A stretch of 52,910 nucleotides of DNA from a virus: IMG/VR virus record IMGVR_UViG_3300013108_000349, positions 1-52,910 of that record; one strand, given 5' to 3'. Position numbers and translations under genes: made by a program. Below are positions 25,152 to 32,552 of this stretch, in pieces (the stretch's first letter is position 1; each line of letters begins with the position of its first letter). The notes under the pieces are model-generated. The model ran no database searches, was not told the origin of the DNA, and was given only the letters and a program-made list of their open reading frames with translations.

Positions 25152-25157
25152 ATTATA
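25152..25157 (-). promoter_or_regulatory. Promoter -10 box (TATAAT) for the RNR leader
   Basis: A TATAAT on the minus strand in the context GGTGTATAATAATAG, about 7 nt before the first paired base of the leader RNA and 50 nt after the dCMP deaminase stop. No good -35 is visible. Its spacing to the leader helix is right for transcription start. Confidence 0.5.
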
Positions 25158-25206
25158 CACCCCTCAAACTAACAAAAAAGTTACCTGCAACTTTTAAAAT
25201 AATATT

Positions 25207-25737
25207 TTATTGAGGTTTTGCAATATCGCGACCGCAATAGTACAAATCTATTGGTGGACAATAGAGTGGTGTATCCGAAATAACATTTGTCATACCGCAA
25301 AATTTAATTTTTACACCAGCCTCTTTAAACATTTTTTTTGATATTTCAAAACTTTTTCTCCAACGTCCCACGCTAGGTGTGTCTTCCTCATCAAAAGAAA
25401 CTACTTTTTTTATTCCACTTTGAATAATCATAGCCGCACACTCACTGCATGGCATAAAAGGATATGTATAGATGGTACAACCTTTTAAAGATTTATTAGC
25501 AAACAGCATGGCATTTCTCTCTGCATGTACCATATGTTTATATTTTTGCTCTCTATCTTCTAGTTTTTCTATTGTATCCTTAACACCTTTAGGAAAACCA
25601 TTATAGCCAAGAGAAACAACCCTTCGGTTTTTATCTACTATGACCGCCCCTACTTTTGTACTAGGGTCTTTGCTCCAAGTAGATACTGTTTTGGATAGGG
25701 TTAAAAATCTCAAGTCCCATATATGCTTTTTTTTCAT
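25207..25737 (-). CDS. dCMP deaminase
   Basis: A 176-residue deoxycytidylate deaminase, which converts dCMP to dUMP for dTMP synthesis. The zinc site is 'VHAERNAM' (His71, Glu73) and 'FMPCSECAAMI' (Pro96, Cys97, Cys100). The N-terminal 'KDPSTKVGAVIVD' and 'SLGYNGFP' are conserved in the family. Length is standard. The start overlaps the upstream small gene's stop as ATGA. It is followed by the RNR leader, so the two pyrimidine-pool enzymes are adjacent. Confidence 0.93.
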   Translation of the reverse strand: MKKKHIWDLRFLTLSKTVSTWSKDPSTKVGAVIVDKNRRVVSLGYNGFPKGVKDTIEKLEDREQKYKHMVHAERNAMLFANKSLKGCTIYTYPFMPCSECAAMIIQSGIKKVVSFDEEDTPSVGRWRKSFEISKKMFKEAGVKIKFCGMTNVISDTPLYCPPIDLYYCGRDIAKPQ

Positions 25738-25925
25738 TTACCAAACTTCTTTCTTTTTTTTACAACGCAAGAGCAATACGCATAATAGTCTGCACTCGGT
25801 CTATCTTTACGATAAGTTCCATTAAAACCATTTTGATAGTGCTGATAACCCCTGCCATAACAATCTTTGCAATTTTTAGTTGCCCAAAGTTCTGCTAAAT
25901 CAACATCCACTTCTCTATTCGACAT
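25734..25925 (-). CDS. Small DnaJ-type cysteine motif protein (63 aa)
   Basis: A 63-residue protein starting MSNREVDVDLAELW. 'CKDCYGRGYQHY' is a CxxCxGxG repeat and 'YCSCVVKKRKK' gives another Cys pair, so it probably binds zinc like half of a DnaJ zinc domain. The start is set by a GGAGG 5 nt before ATG; an earlier in-frame ATG lies inside the terminator and is not used. The gene overlaps the dCMP deaminase start by ATGA. Function unknown. Confidence 0.68.
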   Translation of the reverse strand: MSNREVDVDLAELWATKNCKDCYGRGYQHYQNGFNGTYRKDRPSADYYAYCSCVVKKRKKFGK

Positions 25926-25935
25926 TCTTACCTCC

Positions 25936-25979
25936 AAAAAAAAACAGAGCATAACCAAAACTAATTGATTATACTCTGT
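25936..25979 (-). terminator. Intrinsic terminator touching a ribosome binding site
   Basis: On the minus strand, ACAGAGTATAATC pairs with GGTTATGCTCTGT (13 base pairs, with three G-U) around a 10-nt loop, followed by eight to nine T. The T run is followed immediately by the GGAGG ribosome site of the next gene. It separates the 26.0 kb coiled-coil gene from the dCMP deaminase pair. Confidence 0.82.
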
Positions 25980-26003
25980 ATTTTACGTTCTAGAGAAAAC
26001 TAT

Positions 26004-26297
26004 TTATTTTTCATCCGTCAGATGTTTGGTTAAAATCGAGGTCATAATATCAATCTTAGCATTAATATTATGTTCTAGCTTGTCAATCTTGCTCTCAATT
26101 TTGTTATCGAAAGTATCAATTTTTCTTTCCATAACCTCAAGCCTTCGATTGATTTCTGCATTAACCTTTTGCTCTAATAAATCTAATTTCCTATTATGGG
26201 AAACCACAGTTTTCAATAACCAAGCAACTACAGGAAGAAATATCAAAGCTGCTATTTCTAGTAGTGTTTTTATTAGTTCTAATAAGCCCATTTCCAT
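26004..26297 (-). CDS. Membrane-anchored coiled-coil protein
   Basis: A 97-residue protein. Residues about 10-28 are hydrophobic ('LLEIAALIFLPVVAWLLKTV') and the rest is a heptad-patterned coiled coil ('RKIDTFDNKIESKIDKLEHN'). The basic residues before the coil suggest the helix spans the membrane. GAGAGG precedes the start. Such proteins are common in phages but no function can be assigned; spanin or anti-infection roles are possible. It lies between the virion-like gene and a terminator. Confidence 0.68.
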   Translation of the reverse strand: MEMGLLELIKTLLEIAALIFLPVVAWLLKTVVSHNRKLDLLEQKVNAEINRRLEVMERKIDTFDNKIESKIDKLEHNINAKIDIMTSILTKHLTDEK

Positions 26298-26331
26298 AAC
26301 GACCTCTCAATCACTATAATAATGGTTAATA

Positions 26332-26934
26332 TTAGCCCCAAAGATATCTTGGCTTATACTCATCCTGAACAGGTTCAGGAGCACCGTCACGATATTGTAA
26401 TTCGCCAGGTACATCTTGAGTTGGATTAGCAGCATTATCAGTTCCGCTTGTTGCTACAGCAGCAGAAACGTCACCAGTAAGACCAATATCCCAAGCACCA
26501 GTAGCAGCAACGGTAACAGCAGGATCAAATACCCCAGAATACTCATTCCAACCACCAGTTCTAACAGCAGTCTTATAGAAGTATGTATTAACTGTTTGTA
26601 CTTGATGGATTGATTGACCAGCATTTGCAGAATTTGAAGCACCACCAATAAGGTAATCGTTTGAAACGCCTGCAAGATCATCCGTTACTCTTACAATAAC
26701 TTGATCGCCACCATTGAAAGCACCGCCCGATAAAGGCGAGTCTACATATGGAAGACCAGATACAACAGTAATGTATGTGATACTATTATTGCCTAAATTT
26801 ACAGCGTCAGCTACAAAACGTGGATCAGTAATGTTACCACCAGCACGAATTGTTCCAACATCGTTGTTTACACCACTTGGTAAACCACCTACAAGTGCGT
26901 CATCTGCACCCGCAGAAATATTCCAGTTACTCAT
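26332..26934 (-). CDS. Virion-like, beta-rich structural protein
   Basis: A 200-residue protein, rich in Gly, Ala, Ser, Thr, Asn and Val, with few charges and no cysteine. It reads like a capsid decoration or tail protein: 'NISAGADDALVGGLPSGVN', 'GTIRAGGNITDPRFVADAVN', and the C-terminal 'QYRDGAPEPVQDEYKPRYLW'. A similar composition appears in the protein at 49120-49629. There is no recognised domain. GGAG lies 8 nt upstream of the start. Structural role inferred from composition. Confidence 0.6.
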   Translation of the reverse strand: MSNWNISAGADDALVGGLPSGVNNDVGTIRAGGNITDPRFVADAVNLGNNSITYITVVSGLPYVDSPLSGGAFNGGDQVIVRVTDDLAGVSNDYLIGGASNSANAGQSIHQVQTVNTYFYKTAVRTGGWNEYSGVFDPAVTVAATGAWDIGLTGDVSAAVATSGTDNAANPTQDVPGELQYRDGAPEPVQDEYKPRYLWG

Positions 26935-26988
26935 TATATTACTCCACTATTGGAATAATCAATTCCTCTAACTCCTACAATAAAAATC

Positions 26989-27627
26989 CTATTCCTTATC
27001 AAAATAATTACACCAAAATTCTAAATCGTATACTCTTAATCCGAAAAAGTCAGACCTTTTTACAATACCAACCTGCTGTTCATGCCAAAGAAAACCATTG
27101 TAAATTACAGACATTTCAGTATTTTTTTGTATTAGTTTTGCATTTATTACTGTGTCAAAAAATGATTCTCTGTGGTAAGCAATACAAGGATAACATATAT
27201 CTATGCCTACAGAGTAATATAATTTACATAGGTTGGTATAATTTAAATTGGAATCACTATCAATAAAAATTCTAAGGGTTACTCCGTAGTCTCTACAAAT
27301 ACTTAATGCAGTTTTAATTTCTTTTAGTGCTTTTACGGGAGACTTTTTCATTAGATAATGATTAGGGACATAATCTATAGCATTTATACCAGACTTAGCA
27401 TAATTGAGAACCATATAATTTCTTGCTTTAGAAGAAGAATGCCCGCATGGATAATCTATTGGAGATGATACAACAAATCCTTCTGGCAGGTATTCTTTAA
27501 TTTCTCTATACATATTAATAGGTATAGACATACCCTTCATTCCTAAGTCCATAGACCTATAAACTAAAGATAGTTCTTTAGAGTAATCGTTAATTACCCT
27601 GTTGTAGTTGCAGTATTCTATATACAT
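26989..27627 (-). CDS. TIM-barrel protein, DeoC-like
   Basis: A 212-residue protein that resembles deoxyribose-phosphate aldolase in strand order: 'GFVVSSPIDYPCGHSSSKAR' (compare the 'P.G' segment with K), 'KSGINAIDYVPNHYLMK' (compare 'GA.EID.V.N'), and 'DYGVTLRIFIDSDSN'. The catalytic Lys of the family ('KTSTG') is not seen, so it may be a distant or inactive relative. Such barrels degrade deoxynucleosides in bacteria. It overlaps the ClpP-like gene by 1 nt. Function uncertain. Confidence 0.5.
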   Translation of the reverse strand: MYIEYCNYNRVINDYSKELSLVYRSMDLGMKGMSIPINMYREIKEYLPEGFVVSSPIDYPCGHSSSKARNYMVLNYAKSGINAIDYVPNHYLMKKSPVKALKEIKTALSICRDYGVTLRIFIDSDSNLNYTNLCKLYYSVGIDICYPCIAYHRESFFDTVINAKLIQKNTEMSVIYNGFLWHEQQVGIVKRSDFFGLRVYDLEFWCNYFDKE

Positions 27628-28241
27628 TACTTAACTATGCCGTCAGAAAACCCGTAAAAAACAGCTTCTTCGGCAGACAAATACCAATCACCGTTGCTTA
27701 TCTTTCTTTTTATATAAGCTTTTGTTTTCGAGAGGTTGTATTCTTTTTCTTTAAAAAAGCAACCAGTTTTATAGCATTTCTCTGCATAAATTCTAAGCAT
27801 TTTTTCGCAGTTTTTCTTGTCAACTAAAGAGTAATTTTGAGCACTAAGATAGTCTCCTGAATTATCAGTGGAACCAAAATGACACATAAACATAGCATTT
27901 GGAGTAAGGAGCCTTTTGGTTGCAGATTGCAATATTATAGTTCCCATTGAGCAAACTTGTGAGTATCCTACAACAGTGGTTTTGCACCTACAGTTTTTAA
28001 TTGCATCATATATCCCCATTCCAGCATACCAACAGCCACCGCCTGTTTGCAAATAGATAGTTATGGGGTCTTTGCTAAAATTCTTTAGAATATTAATATT
28101 CTTTATGAAGTTTTGTAGCATCCTATGGTCTACACCACCAGATTCACCAGAATCATCAAACTCATTTATGTAAATTTCCCTATTTTTAACGTCTATTCCG
28201 TAACTATGAATTTCTCCAACGCTATCTCTAATATTAGTCAT
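27627..28241 (-). CDS. ClpP-like serine protease
   Basis: A 204-residue ClpP-fold peptidase. 'PITIYLQTGGGCWYAGMGIY' matches the N-terminal strand and glycine-rich loop, 'QVCSMGTIILQSATKRL' carries the nucleophile Ser98, 'MFMCHFGS' the His121 and 'NGDWYLSAEEAVFYG' the Asp185, so the triad is complete. Family members form barrels that degrade unfolded proteins, and phage versions often act as head-maturation proteases. It overlaps its neighbours by ATGA-type junctions. Host ClpX partners cannot be assessed here. Confidence 0.87.
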   Translation of the reverse strand: MTNIRDSVGEIHSYGIDVKNREIYINEFDDSGESGGVDHRMLQNFIKNINILKNFSKDPITIYLQTGGGCWYAGMGIYDAIKNCRCKTTVVGYSQVCSMGTIILQSATKRLLTPNAMFMCHFGSTDNSGDYLSAQNYSLVDKKNCEKMLRIYAEKCYKTGCFFKEKEYNLSKTKAYIKRKISNGDWYLSAEEAVFYGFSDGIVK

Positions 28242-28686
28242 TAATTTCCTCTATGGTATTTACTAGAGTATTTCTAATATCGTTCATTACATCACGATCT
28301 ATAAACATCTTACCTATAGCTATTCTAAACCTATAAGGAGTCATTATGTCTAAAGATTCTACCCCCTCACAATCTTCAATAATATCTCTAAAATCTTCAT
28401 ATAATTTAAAGTTAGAATGTCCAACCCAAAATTTAAAGTGGTTACTAGCTAAAGATTGTTCTGTAAGAGGTAGTACGCCAAAAGGGGTCATTATAGTTTT
28501 TACTGGTTGAGAAAAGAATGGTACTTCTTCTACTATTTCATCTTCCATTTCTATTTCAGCATCTTCTATTGCATCATTATATATTTTTCTAGAAGAGTTT
28601 ATTTCTTCATTATTGTAGGCATCTATCCATCGCTCCCAGTATATATCAAATACATTGGGGTCAGGTTTAGGAAATTCATTAGACAT
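28234..28686 (-). CDS. Unknown acidic protein
   Basis: A 150-residue protein without a recognised family. The first 55 residues are acidic and aromatic; the rest mixes helices ('FKLYEDFRDIIEDC') and short strands ('MTPFGVLPLTEQSL', 'MTPYRFRIAIGKMF'). It overlaps the ClpP-like gene by 8 nt and has a clear GGAGG before its start. A TATAAT-like sequence lies in the 60-nt gap upstream. Function unknown. Confidence 0.6.
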   Translation of the reverse strand: MSNEFPKPDPNVFDIYWERWIDAYNNEEINSSRKIYNDAIEDAEIEMEDEIVEEVPFFSQPVKTIMTPFGVLPLTEQSLASNHFKFWVGHSNFKLYEDFRDIIEDCEGVESLDIMTPYRFRIAIGKMFIDRDVMNDIRNTLVNTIEEIND

Positions 28687-28746
28687 TTTGTTCCTCCAAG
28701 TTATTTGTTAGGGACACTCAATATTATATACACCTCGGAGTATTTG

Positions 28747-29172
28747 TTATTCTGAATGTCTAATTGTGCTAAAAACATCAGATGCGGAAACGGCAACATT
28801 TTTATCTTTTTTATTAAAATTTACAACTTGAGAATTTAAATATTCTATATGTTCTGCTAATTTGATATTAAATTGTAGTTTATCTTCATCTTCACCAGCC
28901 CAAACAGAAAGCCCCTGCGTTACAAAAGGAGCTAATTCTCCTGCTGCTATATGCATTAATAGCAAAGCAAGAGTATTTATTGTTTCTTCTGAGATTTCAT
29001 ATATTTCTGACTCAACAGAAAAATCACCGCTACTAGCATTAAAAAGTATTTCAATTCTACCTGAAATATCTAAATCTTCTTCTGTTGGTTTTTGTATTTG
29101 TTCCTCCTGTTCTGCTACTTCGGGTTTTTTAGATAGTTGTTTTTTTATAATGTCAATAATTCCGTCTAACAT
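28747..29172 (-). CDS. Unknown protein (141 aa)
   Basis: A 141-residue protein with an acidic, glutamine-rich N-terminus and a helical middle ('ETINTLALLLMHIAAGELAP'). The start was placed at 'MLDGIIDIIKK', which follows the GMP reductase stop directly (TAAAATG), rather than six codons upstream inside that gene. No signal, membrane or catalytic motif is seen. The 60-nt gap that follows holds a promoter-like TATAAT. Confidence 0.6.
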   Translation of the reverse strand: MLDGIIDIIKKQLSKKPEVAEQEEQIQKPTEEDLDISGRIEILFNASSGDFSVESEIYEISEETINTLALLLMHIAAGELAPFVTQGLSVWAGEDEDKLQFNIKLAEHIEYLNSQVVNFNKKDKNVAVSASDVFSTIRHSE

Positions 29173-29173
29173 T

Positions 29174-30373
29174 TTACACCGTCTTATCAAAATGAGTTCT
29201 GTTTACTTTTACTGCTTTCGCACACTTTGGCAAATCCTTGAGTGATGTAGCACCAACGTAAGCACAACAACTTCTTAGTCCGCCTTCAATATCTTTAATT
29301 ATGTTATCAACTGGTCCCTTGTAAGGAATTGTTTTGACTCGTCCTTCGCTGGTAGCATAATTATTCATACCATCGTTATGTTTGTTTTGGGCTTTTTCTG
29401 AGGACATGCCATAGAAAAGTAAACTTTTCTTTTGTTTAGACATTTTAGGTAGCATAACGTGCGGAGAGTCCATTACGTCCTCATGAGGAATATTGACAAT
29501 ACCTCCACCTCTAGCCAGTGTTGCAACAAAGTCATCGGGCCAAATGTCGAGTTCTTCTCTAACCCATTCTCTATCTTTATCAAGGTGATATTCCCACTCG
29601 CCCTCACACTCATCTGTTCCTGCCAGCATACCGCCCAGCATCACAAAGTCAGCATTAGCCGCGAAAGCCTTGCACACATCAGCAGGTATCCTGCACCCGC
29701 CATCAGCACAGATCAGACCCATTCTGCGTTCGCCACTCTTGAGTCCATGAGCAGCGTGACTACATTCAATAATCGCAGATAGCTGTGGGTATCCAACCCC
29801 TGTCTTGAGTCTGGTTGTGCAAGCACTTCCCGGTCCAATACCAATCTTTACAATATCAACGCCCCCATGAAGAATCAACTCCTGAACCATCTCTGGTGTG
29901 CAAACATTTCCTGCCATAATAATAGAGTTTGGGAATGATTCTCTAACATCATTACAGAAACCAACAAACTTTTCGGTGTAACCATTGGCAATATCAATGC
30001 AAATATTTGGCGAATAATGCAGGCTTTCTGAAATTTCCATTAGTTTTGGAATTTCTGATGAACCCATACCAATACTAACCCAAACATTTTTTTCAACGTT
30101 ATAGTAATCAAAGTAATCGTTAATCTTTTTTGTACTATAATGTTTGTGCAGACAAGTAATCATTTCGTGAGCATTAAGAGTGGTTCCCATCTTAAATGTA
30201 CCAGTCGTATCCATATTTGCTGCCATAATTGGCAAACCTATCCATTCTTTAGGAGAATGAAAAAATTTGTAGGTTCTTTTTAGATCAACTTCTTTTCTAC
30301 TAGCAGCAGGCGATCTTGCAGGAACAAGCAGAATGTCGTCAAAGTCTAGCTTGGTTTCGTCCACTATTTTCAT
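29174..30373 (-). CDS. guaC: GMP reductase with a ~48-residue insertion
   Basis: A 399-residue member of the IMPDH/GMP reductase family, closest in motifs to GMP reductase, which converts GMP to IMP with NADPH. '[12 protein letters not shown]' starts the TIM barrel, '[20 protein letters not shown]' holds the catalytic Cys185 and the GMP reductase-type loop, '[16 protein letters not shown]' and '[14 protein letters not shown]' follow. Compared with standard GMP reductases it has about 48 extra residues near 262-312, between 'CEGE' and 'LFYGMSS'. It overlaps the upstream small gene by ATGA. GMP reductase is rare in phages; the enzyme would steer purines to adenine nucleotides. Confidence 0.85.
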   Translation of the reverse strand: MKIVDETKLDFDDILLVPARSPAASRKEVDLKRTYKFFHSPKEWIGLPIMAANMDTTGTFKMGTTLNAHEMITCLHKHYSTKKINDYFDYYNVEKNVWVSIGMGSSEIPKLMEISESLHYSPNICIDIANGYTEKFVGFCNDVRESFPNSIIMAGNVCTPEMVQELILHGGVDIVKIGIGPGSACTTRLKTGVGYPQLSAIIECSHAAHGLKSGERRMGLICADGGCRIPADVCKAFAANADFVMLGGMLAGTDECEGEWEYHLDKDREWVREELDIWPDDFVATLARGGGIVNIPHEDVMDSPHVMLPKMSKQKKSLLFYGMSSEKAQNKHNDGMNNYATSEGRVKTIPYKGPVDNIIKDIEGGLRSCCAYVGATSLKDLPKCAKAVKVNRTHFDKTV

Positions 30374-30558
30374 TTAAAAATTCCTTTGATTCTTTCCCAT
30401 AGCGTTTTAGTTTTTCCAGACTGCCTTGCAAACCTTGCCAATCTGTTTTGCTTTTCTGCTTCCTTTTGTATATCTTCAATATACTTATTGTTCTTCTTTT
30501 GGATAATTTTTTGTATTTTAAAGAACTCACTATCGCTTTTTCCAATGTCGCCCCTCAT
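30370..30558 (-). CDS. Small basic helical protein (62 aa)
   Basis: A 62-residue Lys- and Gln-rich helical protein ('IQKIIQKKNNKYIEDIQKEA'). Both ends are coupled by ATGA overlaps, to the dUTPase stop upstream and to the GMP reductase start downstream, which makes it preferable to the other overlapping frame of similar size. No known family. Its place between two nucleotide enzymes is not informative. Confidence 0.65.
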   Translation of the reverse strand: MRGDIGKSDSEFFKIQKIIQKKNNKYIEDIQKEAEKQNRLARFARQSGKTKTLWERIKGIFK

Positions 30559-31106
30559 ACGCCAGTACTCCCAATTCCATCTTCGCCACGATCACTGCTT
30601 GAGAGTTCATTAACAACCACTATTTTGATATCTGGTACTTTTTGAAATAATATTTGAGCAATACGGTCTCCCTTTTTGATTTCAACATTATTAAAACCCC
30701 CTGCGTGTGGAACAGAAGTATTGTATAAACATACCATTATTTCACCGCGATAACCAGCGTCTATAACTCCTGCTAACACATCAATGCCTGATTTTACAGC
30801 AAGCCCTGATCTGGGCCAAATCAGTCCTACCCATTCATCGGGCATTTGAATAGAAATACCAGTTTTAACAGTTCTTCTTTCTCCTTCATGAATAGTAATA
30901 TCTTCTGTTGAATACAAGTCCCATCCCGCATCAGAGAGATTGCTTCTTGTAGGAACTTTAGCACCTTTGTTAATAAGTTTTACCTTTATGCTTTGACCTG
31001 TATCTTCGGGCATTGCATCAATTTCTTTTAACTTATTTAATAGATCAACAGTGTCATTGAGATATTTTTGTCTTGCTTCATGGTCAGGATGCGATTTATA
31101 TACCAT
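30555..31106 (-). CDS. dut: Deoxyuridine triphosphatase (dUTPase)
   Basis: A 183-residue trimeric-type dUTPase, which removes dUTP and supplies dUMP. All five motifs are present: I 'DAGWDLYS', II 'PRSGLA', III 'GVIDAGYRGEI', IV 'GDRIAQILF', V 'RGEDGIGSTG'. There is an N-terminal extension of about 40 residues of helical character. Its stop overlaps the small basic gene. It forms part of the pyrimidine pathway with dCMP deaminase. Confidence 0.96.
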   Translation of the reverse strand: MVYKSHPDHEARQKYLNDTVDLLNKLKEIDAMPEDTGQSIKVKLINKGAKVPTRSNLSDAGWDLYSTEDITIHEGERRTVKTGISIQMPDEWVGLIWPRSGLAVKSGIDVLAGVIDAGYRGEIMVCLYNTSVPHAGGFNNVEIKKGDRIAQILFQKVPDIKIVVVNELSSSDRGEDGIGSTGV

Positions 31107-31107
31107 A

Positions 31108-32184
31108 TTATTCTCCTACGAAATTTTGTGCTGTTTTTTTCCAAGTAAGTTCTTGTGCGGTTCTTAAACCTTCTAAATTAAAAGTATGTCCTCCGATGGC
31201 TTTCCATCTTTGATAAAAATCTCTAAGATGAGTTACAAGTTGTTCAAAAGCATTGTCGTTTATAGAAGCCCAAGTTCCAACGTCTCCCATAAACCACTTA
31301 CCATCATAAGCAACTTCTTCTGAATCAATTTCAATCAACATAGAGTTAGAAGTCTTGCAAAACTCAGTGTGTGCTGAGTAATTAGTTGTTATTACATCTT
31401 TTCCCATAGCCATCATTTCTAAAAGTTCAAGATTCCAGCCTTCCGATCTAGCTGGAAAAACACCACAGTCTGTTTTTGCCATTATTCTTGCTAGTTCCTG
31501 TTGATATTGTACTCTGGGGATCATTTTGATGTTCGGTGCTTTGTACATTGATTCCCAATAGTTCTTTTCATTTTCATTTAAAAATGGATTTTCTGTCATC
31601 ATCCATAGTTCTACATTTTCACCATTAGAAAAAGCTTTCTTAAATGCTTCATGGAGTATGTCGTGACCTTTTCTTTGTTCCCATTTTCCACAATTAAAAA
31701 ATACGCACTTGTCTGTTTGTGTTTTATTCGGATAAAATATTTCTGTATCAACACCACAAGGATTGACAAAGATAGGAACTGTAACGCCGTTTTGCAGACA
31801 AATCTTTTTAGCCCATTGAGAAGCCACAAATAATGTATCTACTGAATTGAGATTAGACAGTCTTCTTGTATCAAATTTATTTATTTCAAAAAACGGATAG
31901 GCAAAATACGGCCCTTTGCCAACCCTTTCAGCTAATGCAAACTCATGCCATATTTTAAGACACGGTGCATTAGGATCAAAAGCTGCCTGCATATGTATAG
32001 ATTCTTGCAGAGCAGTTTCTTCCCAAGTGTCTGTAGCACAAGGTGGAGCAAGTGCCGCAGTGCTTGCCATAGGCCAAAGTGTTGTTTCCACTCCAAATTT
32101 TTTAAAAGATTTCCATATATTGTATCCAACTACCCCATACCCCAAGCTATTGATCGGTGCTTGAAGATTAATTCTTTCTAACAT
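31108..32184 (-). CDS. Family 4 glycosyltransferase
   Basis: A 358-residue GT-B enzyme. The N-domain starts 'LQAPINSLGYGVVGYNIWKS', and 'DTLFVASQWAKKICLQNGV' precedes the linker. The donor domain shows 'CVFFNCGKWEQRKGHDIL', 'DCGVFPARSEGWNLELLEMM' (E-x7-E motif) and 'GKDVITTNYSAHTEFCK'. The start is set at MLERINLQAP, with AGGAG 6 nt upstream; a longer frame begins ten codons earlier without a ribosome site. The gene follows a terminator, so it begins a transcript. Sugar and acceptor unknown. Confidence 0.85.
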   Translation of the reverse strand: MLERINLQAPINSLGYGVVGYNIWKSFKKFGVETTLWPMASTAALAPPCATDTWEETALQESIHMQAAFDPNAPCLKIWHEFALAERVGKGPYFAYPFFEINKFDTRRLSNLNSVDTLFVASQWAKKICLQNGVTVPIFVNPCGVDTEIFYPNKTQTDKCVFFNCGKWEQRKGHDILHEAFKKAFSNGENVELWMMTENPFLNENEKNYWESMYKAPNIKMIPRVQYQQELARIMAKTDCGVFPARSEGWNLELLEMMAMGKDVITTNYSAHTEFCKTSNSMLIEIDSEEVAYDGKWFMGDVGTWASINDNAFEQLVTHLRDFYQRWKAIGGHTFNLEGLRTAQELTWKKTAQNFVGE

Positions 32185-32203
32185 AAAATCTCCTAAATTG
32201 CAT

Positions 32204-32232
32204 AAAAAAACCATGCGGGTTGTCCCACATGG
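32204..32232 (-). terminator. Intrinsic terminator after the surface gene module
   Basis: On the minus strand, CCATGTGGG pairs with CCCGCATGG across a 4-nt loop (nine base pairs, one U-G), followed by seven T. It follows the small secreted protein gene and ends the 35.9-32.2 kb unit. A GTATAAT sequence lies a few bases before it. Confidence 0.86.
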
Positions 32233-32261
32233 AATTATACTTTATTTTTTTCCTGTCGTTA

Positions 32262-32552
32262 TTATCTTCTCCAAAAATTGTAATTGTAGTTGATACTAGG
32301 CTGTACTCCATAATAGTTAAAAGTTCTAACTTGTGGAATGTGGTAAAAACCTGCATTTACTCCCACGGTCACATTTCTTCTGTAAGGATCAACATAAACA
32401 TTGTTTACGTTCAGAGTTGTGCCTTGTGGAATCCAAACAACATGTGGTTGATAACCAATAACCCTGTGACTATGGTTATGCCAAGGCCAGTGTGCGTTTG
32501 CCGTAGAGCTAAAAAGCAGGAAAGCAAACAGGGAAATTATTATATTTTTCAT
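32262..32552 (-). CDS. Small secreted protein (96 aa)
   Basis: A 96-residue protein with a clear signal peptide ('MKNIIISLFAFLLFSSTANA', then His and Trp). The mature part is rich in Asn, His, Tyr, Val and Pro, with several 'HxxxW' and 'NYYG' elements, suggestive of an extracellular, beta-rich protein. It starts by overlapping the DUF1501 stop with ATGA. No known family. Secretion in the host envelope is inferred from the signal. Confidence 0.68.
   Translation of the reverse strand: MKNIIISLFAFLLFSSTANAHWPWHNHSHRVIGYQPHVVWIPQGTTLNVNNVYVDPYRRNVTVGVNAGFYHIPQVRTFNYYGVQPSINYNYNFWRR

Noticed and set aside
30339-30545. Alternative 68-residue frame in the 30.3-30.5 kb gap
   Set aside because: The overlapping 62-residue frame has exact ATGA links to both neighbours, while this one has neither.
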